Shown here: piece by piece, positions 10,151 to 20,594 of the stretch
Layout: the number at the start of each line of letters is the position of its first letter
Numbering within the stretch: position 1 is the first letter of the stretch
NCBI RefSeq assembly: GCF_036669915.1
Contig: NC_089325.1
Span: 20,066,331 to 20,130,330 of the forward strand
DNA length: 64,000 bases
Source of the DNA: Pocillopora verrucosa
Lineage: Eukaryota > Cnidaria > Anthozoa > Scleractinia > Pocilloporidae
Direction of reading: 5' to 3'
Made by a program: the position numbers and the translations under genes
Notes under the pieces: generated by a model
Told to the model about the DNA's origin: nothing
What the model saw: the letters and a program-made list of their open reading frames with translations, nothing else
The model's database searches: none

Positions 10151-10990
10151 TTACGACAGTCTACTAGTGCCTGAGATTGCATGCAAGTTTTTGGTTTTCT
10201 TCGGACTTACTTAAAGTTGTCGGAAAGACTAACCACAAAAATGACTCCAAAAATGTCTTCCCATCCGATTGATTTCTTTTCAAAGTTTGTGTAGATCACA
10301 TTCAATTGATTCAATTTTCAATAGCGACGGTGAAAACCTCTGTAAATGTTTTGAGTTGTTTCTTAGTGCGCACACATCCCAATTTTCTAAAATTTTTTTA
10401 ATGATATCAGTCAAGGTTCTAATTTTGCCTTTAGATATATTCTTTGATTCGAATATTTAGACAGGTTTCCACCGTCGCCATAGAAAATTGAATTTATTGA
10501 ATGTGCATTAAAAGAATTGTTGCAGAAAATTTAATCGATTGTCTGAGAACGAAGAGAACAATACTTTCCTAAACACGATTTTAAAATGGTTTTTATCCTC
10601 CTTAACAATTCTTGTGCAATTTGATTAATGACGAGGCATGCGAGTTATAAAAGTATTTTAAGCCTCGCTATCCGCTTAGTGATCCTTTCTTTGGACATTT
10701 GGGGCATATTTACACAAGGTCTAACCCAAACCGCTGTTTTACGCAACCAGTGGGCCTCAGGGGTTCTTTATGGGTTGGTTTAATTGAATGAAAATTCCTC
10801 CACTATTAGCTTTCGGTCCTCCTGACACTATTTACAAAAATAAATGTCCAGATAAAAGGTTCGGCCAAATTGAACATGGCTTAGAACGCGGTTTTGTTGA
10901 AGTTTACAAAGGCGATGCATAGTCATCATTTTAGAAGGCGAGCTTTTTTCTGAGAATAAACAAAAGGAACTGGGCACAAAATGAAGAAAA
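10151..10990. repeat. Pro-Ala spacer block
   Basis: Aligns with 22874-23310, 48684-49450 and 54431-55215 (downstream of Pro genes), and its latter half with 28500-28880 and 43040-43670 (before Ala(-)). No gene is seen. Confidence 0.6.
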
Positions 10991-11054
10991 AGGGTATCGA
11001 TCTCGGTACCTTTCGCATGCAAAACGGGCGCTCTACCACTTGAGCTAATTCCCC
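10991..11054 (-). pseudogene. tRNA-Ala (TGC) pseudogene
   Basis: The acceptor 5' strand, D-arm, anticodon arm (TGC) and T-arm are recognisable, but the 3' acceptor strand is replaced by a T-rich run and the anticodon and T stems carry mismatches. Confidence 0.75.
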
Positions 11055-11558
11055 AAACATAGCACATTCCGATGATAGAGAAAGCAATTTGCCTCCTACC
11101 TTTCCGGAATAGACGTTATCCGGCCCCCTAATTAGAATTAATAATCTGTCAAAATAGTTTATCTTGATCGATCAGTTCTACTGAGTAAATCTAAGAGACG
11201 CAATATGATAAAAATAATTCTTCACGTAGTTTTGGTATCGTATGACTTGTCCATGAGCCGAGACGGCAAAGCGTGGTGCGGATAACAAGGTTGTGAGTAC
11301 GACCAACACGCGCACCAACAACGGACCTATCAGGTATTTGTCTGTTATGTCGAGTGTAGTGGTTGTTGTAGTTTTTCTTAAAAAAAAGAGAGGGTCAACG
11401 TATTTGTTTTCGTTGGATAGACCATCCTTTGTGTAGTAAAATAGCCTTGCACGTCTGATGGCCCGTGGCCGGCCTTGAATGATGTCCACAGTGAGTTAAA
11501 CTAGAAATGTTAATAAAATACCTACAGGTGCGGTGGTAAACCACGTGATAAACGTGTT
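11055..11558. repeat. Spacer with tRNA-Ile relic
   Basis: Aligns with 28943-29170, 43747-43990, 49543-49990 and 55310-55770. Apart from the Ile relic at 11243-11315 no gene is seen. The frame at 11178-11489 is not preserved in the other copies. Confidence 0.5.
11243..11315 (+). pseudogene. tRNA-Ile relic
   Basis: Keeps the AAAGCGTGGTGCGGATAAC core of the Ile(GAT) genes and a rough T-arm, but the acceptor stem and D-arm have eroded. Parallel relics are at 34350, 49620 and 55452. Confidence 0.5.
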
Positions 11559-11631
11559 GGGGAATCAGCTCAAATCGTTGAGCGCCCGCTTATCTTACGG
11601 AAGGTATGAGGATCGATGCCCGGATACTCTA
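11559..11631 (+). pseudogene. tRNA-Ala-like pseudogene
   Basis: Full length (73 nt) and in register with the Ala genes, but the anticodon arm reads CCCGCTTATCTTACGGA, which does not pair, and the T-stem is mismatched. Its partner is 49992-50064. Confidence 0.75.
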
Positions 11632-12450
11632 TTTAAAGATTTTATTTATTTTACAATGGGATATTACGCTTAGTCACCACTTGTGACTCCTCACACGGAC
11701 CAAAGAAGCCATTTTTCCCCCCTCATCTATCCAACTGTTAATTTCCTCACATGTTAACCCTTGAATACCACAATTCTGTAAATAGTTGCTACAAAAGGGT
11801 CGTTGATGATGTTTCATTATTCCTCTGACTTAGTGTTTAATTAACACTGGTGAGAAGAAAAGTGGACGAAAACCAATTAAGTACGTTCACAGCCTGTCAA
11901 AGTTGATGATATCCGAATTTTCGAAGCTTTGAACCATATGCTTAAATCAAACTTAAAAGAAGATACAGGGAAAGGCCATAGGTTTAAAATTCATCTTCAT
12001 TCCAACTGATAAGTGAACCAACCTTATGAACTGGGTTTGTCATGAAGTGACTAACGTCGTAGCTCTAATCAACCAATTTTTTTGAAAGCTCAGTATGAAC
12101 ACTTGAAGGTATGTACATGAACTTGGGAATTTGTTGTGACATATAATTATAGATACTCAATCTTGAACAAATAAAATTTTAGGAAAATATGCCAGAGAAA
12201 CCGGAAACCATATAATTTGCATCCCCGTTATCATAATACATCCAAAGAATTTAATTCTTTCTGCGGCTTAACATTGACATTAAAGCCCAATGTCCAATGC
12301 CCAATGGGAAAAAAAGGAGTCCGCTTGTTCATCCTTACATTCCTCTCGACCCACAGCATCTTCCTGTGTGTCTTGGCCAGTCACTTTAAGAAACTCGGGT
12401 TATGTTTGGCCCTGGGTGACATCTGATTTAAAGAATACAACAAAGTGGAA
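11632..12450. repeat. Ala-Pro spacer block
   Basis: Aligns with 50065-51060, with a CTCGGGTTATGTTT motif at 12390 and 51010. No gene is seen. The overlapping frames at 12217-12550 have no family match and differ in the other copy. Confidence 0.5.
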
Positions 12451-12479
12451 GGTCCCGGGTTCGACTCCCGGACAGGCCC
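12451..12479 (+). pseudogene. tRNA-Pro 3' end
   Basis: T-arm CCGGG/CCCGG and acceptor 3' strand of a Pro gene. Sequence upstream is unrelated, so only the last 29 nt survive. Confidence 0.75.
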
Positions 12480-12984
12480 GTTTTGCTGTGAAATATGATG
12501 TGGACAGAGTTTTTGTTTGCCTGTCACTCCTGTTGCTGACTGGCTGGTGAAGTCGGGGTGACACGCGAGTTACGCACTCTCGAAAGTTTCATTTTAAGTC
12601 CACGTTTGATAGTAATTCAAGAGTCAAAGGATCAATTTTTAACATAATCATAGACAGCAGAAAGACGTCGAAAACGTGGAGAGAATGATTTCGCATAGAC
12701 AGAGCGAACGACAGGGTTTCGCGAAATTATATTAAATCTAATCCATACGAGTAACTTTTGCGATTCTTCGCCAACATGTGCATGGAATATTTAATTTCGT
12801 CTGAGCTTTCTCTGGTGCGATTCCCGCCAAATAATTGGAATACAGAGGCTGGCAAGGTCACATCAAACTACTAGGCGAAAAAGCTGTTCACGAGTAGTTG
12901 GTGTAGCAAAGCTTTGATTCCGACAAGTGTCGTTTGTTTATCTGAAGTCTGCATGAATTCTCCTTAAATTTCATTCTTTTTCGG
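12480..12984. repeat. Val-side block without tRNA
   Basis: Aligns with 19125-19570 and 36690-37115, with a GACGTCGAAAACGTGG-like motif near 12664. No gene is seen. Confidence 0.55.
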
Positions 12985-13686
12985 CAATACAATTGACAGA
13001 TAGTATGCTAGGCCCTCGATTACTTTCTTTCTTATTCGACTTTGGCTGCCTTGACAAAATGAACGAAAAACGTGATTTGGGATTTCTTTTGGGATATTCT
13101 ATATCAGGGGAATTTTCTCTTCTATTCCACTGTTTCTTTTGTAGTCTTGAATGCATCTACGATGTATTCTTACTGCCTTTGCGCTAGGAATAATAAGGTT
13201 CACGACCACTTAACTTTGCTTCTTTTCCAAGGTGGAAGGAAGTCTGGAAACAGGCGAAGCAGCTACTTTAGCGTCGTCATTTATAATGTCTCATATAAGT
13301 CTCTCAATCTGGGCAATATTAGATACTGAAGGAGTTAATGATGCTGTTGTTGCTGTTTGTGGTGGTAACGGACAATGGTCATATGGCTATGGATTGTTCC
13401 ACCACCGTAGTATTTTTTTAGTCGGGAGTATCTCTAGTGGAAAAAAAGCAGAGGAACTAGAAGTAGGTAGCGGTTACATCGGTTGGACTGTAGGTCATAC
13501 CTGGCGTACATGCGCTAACGTTTTATTGATGACCGGAAACTATGATCAAGGGTATAGAAATACAAAGCAATCTCGCCCATCTGTATTGTGGCTCACTTGA
13601 AAAGATCCTGAAATAGTCCAGGCTTGTGGTGACAATTGTCTCTCAATATCAGCTATGAGTTTTTTGCAAATCAAGACTATTGCATG
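12985..13686 (+). repeat. R module, copy 2
   Basis: The same module as 9570-10150, here leading into tRNA-Thr(+). Its equivalents are 29345-30516 and 44230-44933. The 122-codon frame at 13232-13600 is broken in both equivalents, so I do not call a gene. Confidence 0.65.
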
Positions 13687-13755
13687 GGGCCCTGTAGTTT
13701 AATCGGTTGAAGTGCCTTGTCTAGCAAAGTTGCGGGTCTAAATCCCATTAGCGTT
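13687..13755 (+). pseudogene. tRNA-Thr pseudogene
   Basis: The A-box and TGTCTAGC anticodon region resemble Thr, but the anticodon base set reads AGC, the 3' half of the anticodon stem is lost and the acceptor strands do not pair. Same position as 30517-30584. Confidence 0.65.
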
Positions 13756-14140
13756 TTTTTCTAACTGAGAAAATCTCCCTGACGTTAGCAAAGTTTCCAC
13801 AGCGTAAAAACAAACTAAAGTAACTCTATGGTGAGCTCGTGGCTGTTTTTAGTTAAAGCCAATGATCCTGTGATTCCAGTAAAACAATGTATGTATGCAT
13901 GTATGGGTGTATGCATGTATGTATGTATGTATGTATGTATGTATGTATGTATGTATGTATGTATGTATGTATGTATGTATGTATGTATGTATGTATGTAT
14001 GTATGTATGTTCTGCGGTTAGCTCCTTCTTTGTTCGGAAAGTCATAATGACAAAAATGTTTAAAGGAACCTGAAATTGTTTCAAAACTACTGGTTCTCTA
14101 TAGGTCAGCTATTATTCATTAGATTGTGTCTCCACTGAGG
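13756..14140. repeat. Thr-Asp spacer with TATG microsatellite
   Basis: Aligns with 30585-31012 and 44975-45375, except that the middle is replaced by a near-pure GTAT microsatellite at 13891-14010. No gene is seen. Confidence 0.65.
13891..14010. repeat. (GTAT)n microsatellite
   Basis: About 120 bp of ATGT/GTAT units, almost pure after 13917, giving open frames on both strands (YVCM and IHTY repeats) that are not genes. Absent from the two parallel copies. Confidence 0.97.
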
Positions 14141-14212
14141 TCCTCGGTAGTATAGTGGTGAGTATCCCCGCCTGTCACGCGGGAGACCGGGGTTCGATTC
14201 CCCGCCGGGGAG
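14141..14212 (+). tRNA. tRNA-Asp (GTC)
   Basis: A perfect 72-nt cloverleaf: acceptor TCCTCGG/CCGGGGA plus G, anticodon loop CTGTCAC in CCCGC/GCGGG, and T-arm CGGGG/CCCCG around TTCGATT. A T-run terminator begins about 5 nt after the gene. Identical gene at 45376-45447 and one-base variant at 31013-31084. The strongest RNA gene family in the window. Confidence 0.96.
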
Positions 14213-14614
14213 ATATATTTTTTTTCACAGGTGACAAGAAAAATTGCCATTTTTATCTCATTAAAAACTCTTTGTGGTATTCATGAGAAACGAATTTGAA
14301 ATCTTTGTGAAGCGCATGTGAAAACGGAAATACAAACAACCCGGTCAATGTAATCAGACGAAGTAAATCTAATAAACTGTGTCTTATTGTTTAGAGATGA
14401 TAAACGGGGAATTGTCTGAGCTGTTGTCATTCTATGAGTTCTGGACCGTGCAAATAAGGCCTAGTACCTTTGAAATTCCAATCCTCCTAACTCTTGCTGT
14501 ATAGCAATGTATATCTCATTTTTCCTTCTGCTCGTAAAGATGACTTTCCTCTGTTTACTAACTCTCACTGACTTATTGGGTGCAGTTTGCAAATGTTTTC
14601 GCTAAAAATAAAAA
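14213..14614. repeat. Asp downstream block
   Basis: Aligns with 31085-31510, 45448-45881 and, from its middle, with 20600-20880. No gene is seen. Confidence 0.65.
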
Positions 14615-14667
14615 AGGCACCGATCGAAATTGAACCCACGACCTCCATCTTGGACGGTAGGTGCCCC
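14615..14667 (-). other. Mini tRNA-like element, copy 1
   Basis: A 53-nt segment with a 6-bp terminal pairing GGCACC/GGTGCC, a small hairpin (CCGTC/GATGG) and a T-arm-like B-box GGGTTCAAT. It lacks a D-arm. The T-arm and 3' end resemble the Thr genes, so it may be a Thr-like tRNA with an internal deletion. Recurs at 31511, 45882 and 52148. Confidence 0.5.
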
Positions 14668-15020
14668 TGTTTTTACTTAGTCGTTTTTCGTGTTCTCTTG
14701 CGAGGTCAGCTTTATCTTTCTCTCTATGACCTGCTTCAACAATCCGTCGCTGTGGAATTATTTTTTTTTTGTTTTGTTTGAGGTGTCTGTGACACAGCTG
14801 ACATCTTGGCAAGTAATCCCGACGCAATTTCATTTGCAACCGGTATGTGAACATGTGCTTGGATTATATTTTTAGCATTTTGGTCTATCTCAGACTTAAT
14901 AACCTCTAAATAAAGAAAGGTTCGTACGAGCATAAAAGTCTGATGAAATTTTGATTTGTTCGATTGAATGTAAAACTAAAACAGATTTTGAACTATGGAC
15001 ACATTTGCAAACAATAACTT
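14668..15020. repeat. Mini-element to Val spacer
   Basis: Aligns with 31564-31901, 45935-46242, 20930-21240 and 52200-52560. No gene is seen. The minus-strand frame at 14573-14854 recurs in part in the copies because the DNA is repeated, with no sign of protein constraint. Confidence 0.6.
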
Positions 15021-15090
15021 TGTTCCTGGCAAGGTTCGAACCTTGACCTTCCGCGTGTGAGGCGGACGTGATAACCTACACTACAGGAAC
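15021..15090 (-). pseudogene. tRNA-Val (CAC), D-loop deletion
   Basis: Acceptor GTTCCTG/CAGGAAC and anticodon loop CTCACAC in TCCGC/GCGGA are intact. Two bases are missing from the D-loop and the T-stem is altered. Orthologous position to the intact 46243-46315. Possibly still transcribed, probably not functional. Confidence 0.7.
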
Positions 15091-16048
15091 CTTAACTACG
15101 GAGGTATATTGATCTTATCAAAGTGAAATAAGTAGATAAACTAATAGATGCAAAAAAAAAAAAAAAAAAGTAGAAAATAGTATATAATTATCCGCACGAA
15201 AATAAAACTAGTAGATTTTTCGAAGAATTTGAAGTGCAAGTGGAAAAACGGCTACTCCTGCGATCTACTCGAGGCGCAAAACAAACCATCACTAAATGAG
15301 CACGAATCCAGAAAAGAGTTTGATAATTAATCAGAATGAACGGCCGTATTTTCAGCAACTGTGCTGCTGTGTTGCTGGAGTTGTTAGACGAAACACCAAA
15401 AATATAACTACATCGAGATCCTTCGGAAGGCAACCTAACACACCATTACCAATACTTCATCGGATCGGGAAGAAGGTTTTTGCTCCTATATATGACTAAT
15501 TAGCAAAGTCAAGAAAAGCTACGAAGACGCGAAAACTAAACTGAGCATAAATGAAAGCCACGAACAAAGACAATTACGTAATCAATTCCAATCCTGGCGC
15601 TTACAAAAATGTTATTGTGGTCGTCGCATGACAGATGCGACCTGGTGTCACTCTCTTTCAATAATTCCAAACAAAATGGGTAATCTTGTTCGCAATTAAT
15701 AGTGATTGTGTTCGTTTTTCTAAGGCGCTGCACCTGGTCTTTTTCACAGGGAGTATAACAGGATAAAGAGCAAAGGGCAGACACTCGAGACATTGGCTTT
15801 GAAACTCTTTACGGTGGCCAATTTACGTCATCAACTCAGTTGATAAAACCACATTATCCAGCATTGGATTTGTTTGCTACTCAATAAAAAGCCATCGTCT
15901 GTTGTGGCAGCACTATGAGCCCAAATAAAATAGGTTTTAGTGAGGCCTCCGAAATCTTTTAACTGGAGTTTAAACATGATGGAAGACAAGAGAAGTGAGA
16001 TGAGCAGTAAGGATGAGTATTGTTGCAAGACTGGCCACGAGGGTGTTT
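15091..16048. repeat. Val-Ala spacer with Penelope end relic
   Basis: Aligns with 31974-33233 and 46316-48121, but lacks the 450-bp segment present in those copies (32200-32640, 46550-46990). A relic of a Penelope-like element end lies at 15765-15850. A 17-base poly-A is at about 15151. No gene is seen. Confidence 0.6.
15765..15850 (+). mobile_element. Penelope-like element terminal relic, copy 1
   Basis: Degenerate match to the cnidarian Penelope-like terminal region: a hammerhead-like core (AAAGGGC.. and CTCGAGAC) followed by the conserved ACGGTGGCCAATTTACGTC and AACTCAGTTGATAAAACC motifs. The same relic occurs in the parallel blocks at 32908-32990 and 47775-47860, so it predates the block duplications. 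Confidence 0.45.
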
Positions 16049-16108
16049 AAATGGGAGAGCGCCCGCTTTGCATGCGGGAGATATCGGGATCGATACCCGG
16101 ATTCTCCA
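16049..16108 (+). pseudogene. tRNA-Ala (TGC), 5' truncated
   Basis: Anticodon arm (TTTGCAT), T-arm and 3' acceptor strand are perfect. The 5' acceptor strand and half of the D-arm, with the A-box, are missing. Complete equivalents are at 33234 and 48122. Confidence 0.8.
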
Positions 16109-17469
16109 CTTTTTTTTCTCATATTTGCCACTGATGACAGAAAAGTCGTAAACCTCTCAGGAACCTAAAGGAGATGAAACTGGAAAGGAACGCCACTGTT
16201 TTTGATACATATCGGCCGTTTTTGTGCCTACCAATAAGAGGCGGACATTCCTGCAAGGTGAACAACAAAAGACATGGAAACTTAATTTTTTTTGTTATTT
16301 TTTACTTCTGTAACTCTTATCGTGGTCTTCGGAAAAATAATCGCGATAGAGAGGTTCACAATGCGTCATGACATTACTGGATTTTGGTGTGTAAAGGCTC
16401 AAAACTTTCATGTGTTGTGTGAGCACTAACATAGATAAAATGTTCCGAAGTGATTCGCCGGCAAAGGTAAGTGCGTTTTAAGTTTGTTTCGTTTATTTCA
16501 GCCTCAATTTTCTCTCAAAAGAAAGAATTCACGAAAAGGAATTTTGAAAGAAATTTTTATTTACTTAATCGAATTTGTAAAGATTTCAATTAGTGCGGAT
16601 ATTGGACAGGTAACGTCCACTTTTCGTTCAAACACAATGAGTAAATATGATAGAGACAAAACCAATACACCCCAGAAACCTCTAAGAAGATTAGTGGTTT
16701 TGGCATCGAAATTTATAAAGAGCTAACTAATAAAGGGAGAAACATATGCGACGATATTCACGTCAAGTAAACTGTGTTAGCTAAGAGTAGTTTCACTAAG
16801 GGCCTTCACTAGATTAATTTTAGGGGCCGTTGGAAACAGAGTCCATTGCTTGGAGCCCCACGCGAGGTTCAAACCAAACTCTCCATAAAGGATCATTGAT
16901 ATAGAAAAGTCTTTGAAATGAGGGGTACAACAGTAAATAAAAGATATTTTTCCGATAGGCGCGTAAAAATTACTGCAGAGCAGCGGTGGTTTTCGTATTG
17001 TGGTAGGTGGAAGGTGAAAACCACTTCAGCAGATGAAACCTCTCTATCTCTGTAAGTAGTAAGAACTTATCCCGTGTTGTTCAGAAACTGGGTCTGTGTT
17101 TGTAACCTTGGGTTTATAACCTTCTCATTGCCTTCTTAGTTATTCAACAAAAAACGGTGGACCTGTCGGTTGGAAGAAGATGTCACCTTGATCTTTAAAA
17201 GGCTTTATTTTCCTTAATATTTGATAATCGTAACATTGAACTATAGCAGTTTAATAACATAGTTGTTCTAAATGTCTTGATCCTACTCTCCGACCACTCT
17301 GATTAATGAATTAGGTAAACTACGAAAGGTATTACTGAGCCTCATTACAAGATCAGTAAATATTTCATTTGTTTTTATCCAAATCTAAGTTTACATTACC
17401 GATACATAAGCAGCTTTTCACATGGTAAGGTATTCAGAATTAGAACAGAAAGATCCAGTCGATAAATAG
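16109..17469. repeat. Ala downstream block
   Basis: 16109-16530 aligns with 33307-33735 and 48195-48600. 16735-16805 is an inverted copy of about 21885-21955. The remainder to 17469 has no obvious second copy here. No gene is seen. Confidence 0.5.
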
Positions 17470-17535
17470 AGAATACATGAATTGATCCTGGTTCCTCCCA
17501 CGTGCGAGGCGCTCTACCATTTGAGCTAATTCCCC
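17470..17535 (-). pseudogene. tRNA-Ala pseudogene
   Basis: Acceptor 5' strand and D-arm are good. The anticodon arm is shortened (a GCGCCTCG run with no usable loop) and the T-arm and 3' end are worn. Confidence 0.6.
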
Positions 17536-18219
17536 GGCCCTAAATTAAATTTACCAGTCAATACTTTTCACTCTATTTTCCTGTTACAAGCATTCTTAAG
17601 TTTTGTAGACAAATCATTGCATGGAAGATATACGCTTGAGGTATAAGTCAGCAGTTACGTTGAATAGACCTCTATGTTAGCTGATTAGTTTCTTTTAAAA
17701 ATACAAGTAGAAGTGATATATTTTTTTGTCATTTGCTCATATTCCCATATGCATGCCACTTGTTTCCAAGTTTTGTTGCAGAAAACAAAAATTGTGAACA
17801 TCAGCAGAGTTTGTGAAATAAAGAACGTCCCACAAAGATTTTACGCCTTTATCAACTAGAAAATCAGAGCTAAATAGGTGGTTGATGTCCAGAATCAATA
17901 AACTTTTAGAAAAATTCAGGAAAAATTCAGTCCAACCTACTTTACCCCACAGCTAAAATAGCCAAATCTGTATCGAGATAAATCACACATTACTGTGTTT
18001 ATACTAACCTCCAAAAAACATGAAGGCACGAGAGCAGAGAAGGCCTTTTAGCGTCACTTTTTATGCAAGAAGTACTAAATTATAGTTTTAATAAACACCA
18101 GATGTGAGACTCTTATATTAAACTTTTTGGGAAAGAATGTCTCTCTGATGTGTTTGTTCGGGGAAGACATTTGGTGCAGGAAGGTTTTGAGGGGTAAAGC
18201 AATAAAAAAAAAAACAAAA
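17536..18219. other. No gene seen
   Basis: AT-rich DNA with no supported gene, RNA fold or clear second copy in the window. It ends in an A-rich run at about 18206-18230. Confidence 0.4.
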
Positions 18220-18424
18220 AAAAAAACGGGCCATAAGTAATATATGGCGTGCATCTGCTAACGTCCTTTACGATGATTGGAAACTATGATCAAGGCCAAG
18301 AACATCAAATTATTTTACTTGTCTTTTCTATAATTTCCTCATATAGATCCTAAAATAGTGCAGGCTGTAGCAGCGATTGTCCCTCGATTTCAGTTTAGTT
18401 TTTTCCTAAATCAAGGTTATTGTT

Positions 18425-18481
18425 CGGGTCGCAGTTGGTTGGAGCGCCCATTTAGCATAATCGCAGGTGTAGAAACCAACT
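18425..18481 (+). pseudogene. tRNA-Thr-like relic
   Basis: A Thr-derived 5' two thirds (GGGTCGCAGTTGGTTGGAGC), with TTTAGCATAATC at the anticodon and no T-arm. It pairs with 35902-35957 and, inverted, 61680-61738. All three share the same loss. Confidence 0.5.
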
Positions 18482-18546
18482 CTCCGATGTTAGCAAAGAT
18501 ATCTCGGACAGAAAAAAAAATCAAATTGACACTATGGTGAACTCAT

Positions 18547-18617
18547 GGCTGTTGTTCTAATGGCATTATCCTCGCTTTGGGTACGAAAAGTACAGGGTTC
18601 GACTCCCGGAGATGCGC
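18547..18617 (+). pseudogene. tRNA-Pro (TGG) pseudogene
   Basis: In register with Pro genes, loop TTTGGGT (TGG), but the anticodon stem is broken (CTCGC/ACGAA) and the acceptor does not pair. Equivalents are 35992-36062 and inverted 61550-61618. Confidence 0.7.
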
Positions 18618-18972
18618 GTTTTGTTGTGGAATATGATGCGAACAGAGTTTTTGATCTATATATGGTTAAATGAAAGAGGTCAACCTCTTACACGGATGTT
18701 TGATTGCCATTCATTTCGTTCTTGGTTTCTGTTGGGAGCATTGAACATCACTCGTGCAAATCCCAACAAATAATCGCAGGACGGAAGTCATACCGACAAG
18801 TTTATTCATGTGGTCTTTACACGAGCATAGACAGAACAATCCAGACTTAGTAGCCACCGGGAAGCGCGTGTTTTAGTGAACCCACCCTCAAAATACTCAG
18901 AAAAAAATATTTTGATTAGAGGATGATGACAAAACTTGGATTTCTAATAGTGCGGACGATTGTGACAAAATT
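18618..18972. repeat. Pro-Val spacer
   Basis: Aligns with 36063-36537 and, inverted, with 61060-61549. No gene is seen. Confidence 0.6.
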
Positions 18973-19042
18973 TGTTTCTGGCAGGGCTCGAATCTGCGAC
19001 CTTCCGCGTGTGAGGCGGACGTGATAACCACTACACTGCATT
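18973..19042 (-). pseudogene. tRNA-Val (CAC), acceptor lost
   Basis: The anticodon arm and T-arm are intact, but the 5' acceptor strand has been replaced (CTAATGCAG instead of GTTTCTG). Equivalent of 36538-36610. Confidence 0.7.
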
Positions 19043-19850
19043 AGTGGCATCTGCAGCAGGTCTGAAATGCAGTGTTCTGAATAAACTAACGGCAGAATCG
19101 AGGAGGGTGTTGTGGGAACAGGCTCAGTTGTTTCTGTCTTTTATTTGCCTTTCACTACTGTTGCTGACTAGCTAGTGAAGTTAGGCTGTCAGGGTGACAC
19201 ACGAGTTATGCACGCTCGAACGTTTCATTTTAAGTTCATGTTTGATAGTAATTCAAGAGTCAAAGTGTCAATTTTCAACATAATCATAGACAGCAGAAAG
19301 ACGTCGAAGACGTGAAGAGAACAATTTCGCTTAGGGTTTCGCGAAATTATGTTATATTTACTCCATATGAGTAAATTTTGCGATTCTTCGCCAACATGTG
19401 CACGGACTTTTAATATCGTCTGAGCTTTCTTTGGTGCGAATCCCGGCAAATAATCGGGATACAGAGATTGACAAGGCCACATCAAATTACCAGACGAAAA
19501 AGCTGTTCTCGGTTAGTTGGTATAGCAAAGCTTTGATTCCAACAAGTGTCGTTTGTTGATCTGAGGTCTGCATGAATTTAAATAAAACTGGTCAGACTGA
19601 CTTGCAAACCGGTAAGTGTTTTCTAGTTCAACTCAGCCTCAACACGGGCGGAAAAAATAAGATTCTCATGAAAAGAAAACTTAAATTTACTTCATTGAAT
19701 TTGGAGTTGTTAATTATTCTCACGGGGAGGAAAAAAACAATTCACCAGAAGTAAATATATTTAAAACAATTTGTAAGAATTTTAAGGCAGCACATATTAC
19801 AGTGGAGTCTGCCCATCCTCTAAACAAAAATAATGGTCATACATCGAAAA
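19043..19850. repeat. Val-Val spacer
   Basis: 19043-19560 aligns with 36611-37115 and 12480-12960. 19560-19850 aligns with 37130-37380 and 39430-39680. No gene is seen. Confidence 0.6.
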
Positions 19851-19923
19851 TGTTTCTGGAATGGCTCGAACCTGCGACCTTCCGCGTGATAGGAAAATGT
19901 AATTAACACTACACTACAGAAAC
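19851..19923 (-). pseudogene. tRNA-Val relic
   Basis: Full length but with the anticodon arm overwritten (an A-rich run instead of the CCGC stem). The 5' acceptor and T-arm are still recognisable. Its intact relative is 57348-57420. Confidence 0.65.
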
Positions 19924-19963
19924 CTGAACATTGACTACGGTGGTTAATTTTTCAGAATTATAG

Positions 19964-19997
19964 AAAAACACACCAACCACGTGGTTGGTGTGTTTTT
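19964..19997. repeat. Perfect 34-bp palindrome
   Basis: Two 17-bp arms with no spacer, centred between 19980 and 19981, meeting at CCACGTGG. The right half continues a block that at about 37105 reads through without the left arm. Confidence 0.98.
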
Positions 19998-20224
19998 CAG
20001 TTTACCTCAGCCTCAACATACCCAGAAAGAATAAGATTCTCATGAAAAGAAGACTTAAATTTACGTTATTGATTTTGGAGTTATTAATTATTCTCACAAG
20101 GAGGAAAAAATAAGTGACAAAAAGTAAATATATTTGATACAATTTGCAAGAATTGTAAAGCGGCTCAACTGCAGTGGTGTATGTCCATCCTCCAAGCAAA
20201 AAGATAATGGTCACAAATCGAAAA

Positions 20225-20262
20225 TGTGTCTCGTAGGGCTCGAACCTGCGACCTTCCGCGTG
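20225..20262 (-). pseudogene. tRNA-Val 3' fragment
   Basis: T-arm and half of the anticodon arm only, then an abrupt switch to the R module. Confidence 0.6.
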
Positions 20263-20569
20263 CAACACAATTGACTTTTTCCGACTTTGTTCGCCTTGAT
20301 AAATGAATGAAAACGTGATTACGGATTTGTTTTGGTATATCCCTCGTTAGGGGAATGTTCTCTTCTATTCCACCGTTCCTCTTGTAGTCTGGAGTGCATC
20401 TACAGTGAATCTTAATCGACTTTTCGTCAGAAACAATAAGATTCACGATCACTTAAATTCGCTTCTTTTCCAAGGCAGGAGGAAGTCTGGATACAGGCGA
20501 AGCAGCTGCTTTAGCCTTGTCCCTTTATGATCAGTACCCCAATGGTGAACTCGTGGCTGTTTAACTTAA
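20263..20569 (+). repeat. R module, partial copy
   Basis: Part of the R module, then a jump to the Asp block. An inverted counterpart lies at 60750-61030. The minus-strand frame at 20165-20452 crosses the junction and is not a gene. Confidence 0.55.
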
Positions 20570-20594
20570 AGGGGTTCGATTCCCCGCAGGGAAG
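20570..20594 (+). pseudogene. tRNA-Asp 3' fragment
   Basis: T-arm and end of an Asp gene (GGGGTTCGATTCCCC). An inverted twin is at 60725-60749. Confidence 0.65.

Noticed and set aside
13232-13600. 122-codon plus-strand ORF in an R module
   Set aside because: The same DNA at 29.9-30.3 and 44.5-44.9 kb breaks the frame with changes that ignore codon positions.
13815-14084. Long open frames on both strands (IHTY and YVCM repeats)
   Set aside because: Produced by the GTAT microsatellite; a 4-bp repeat without in-phase stops stays open in every frame.
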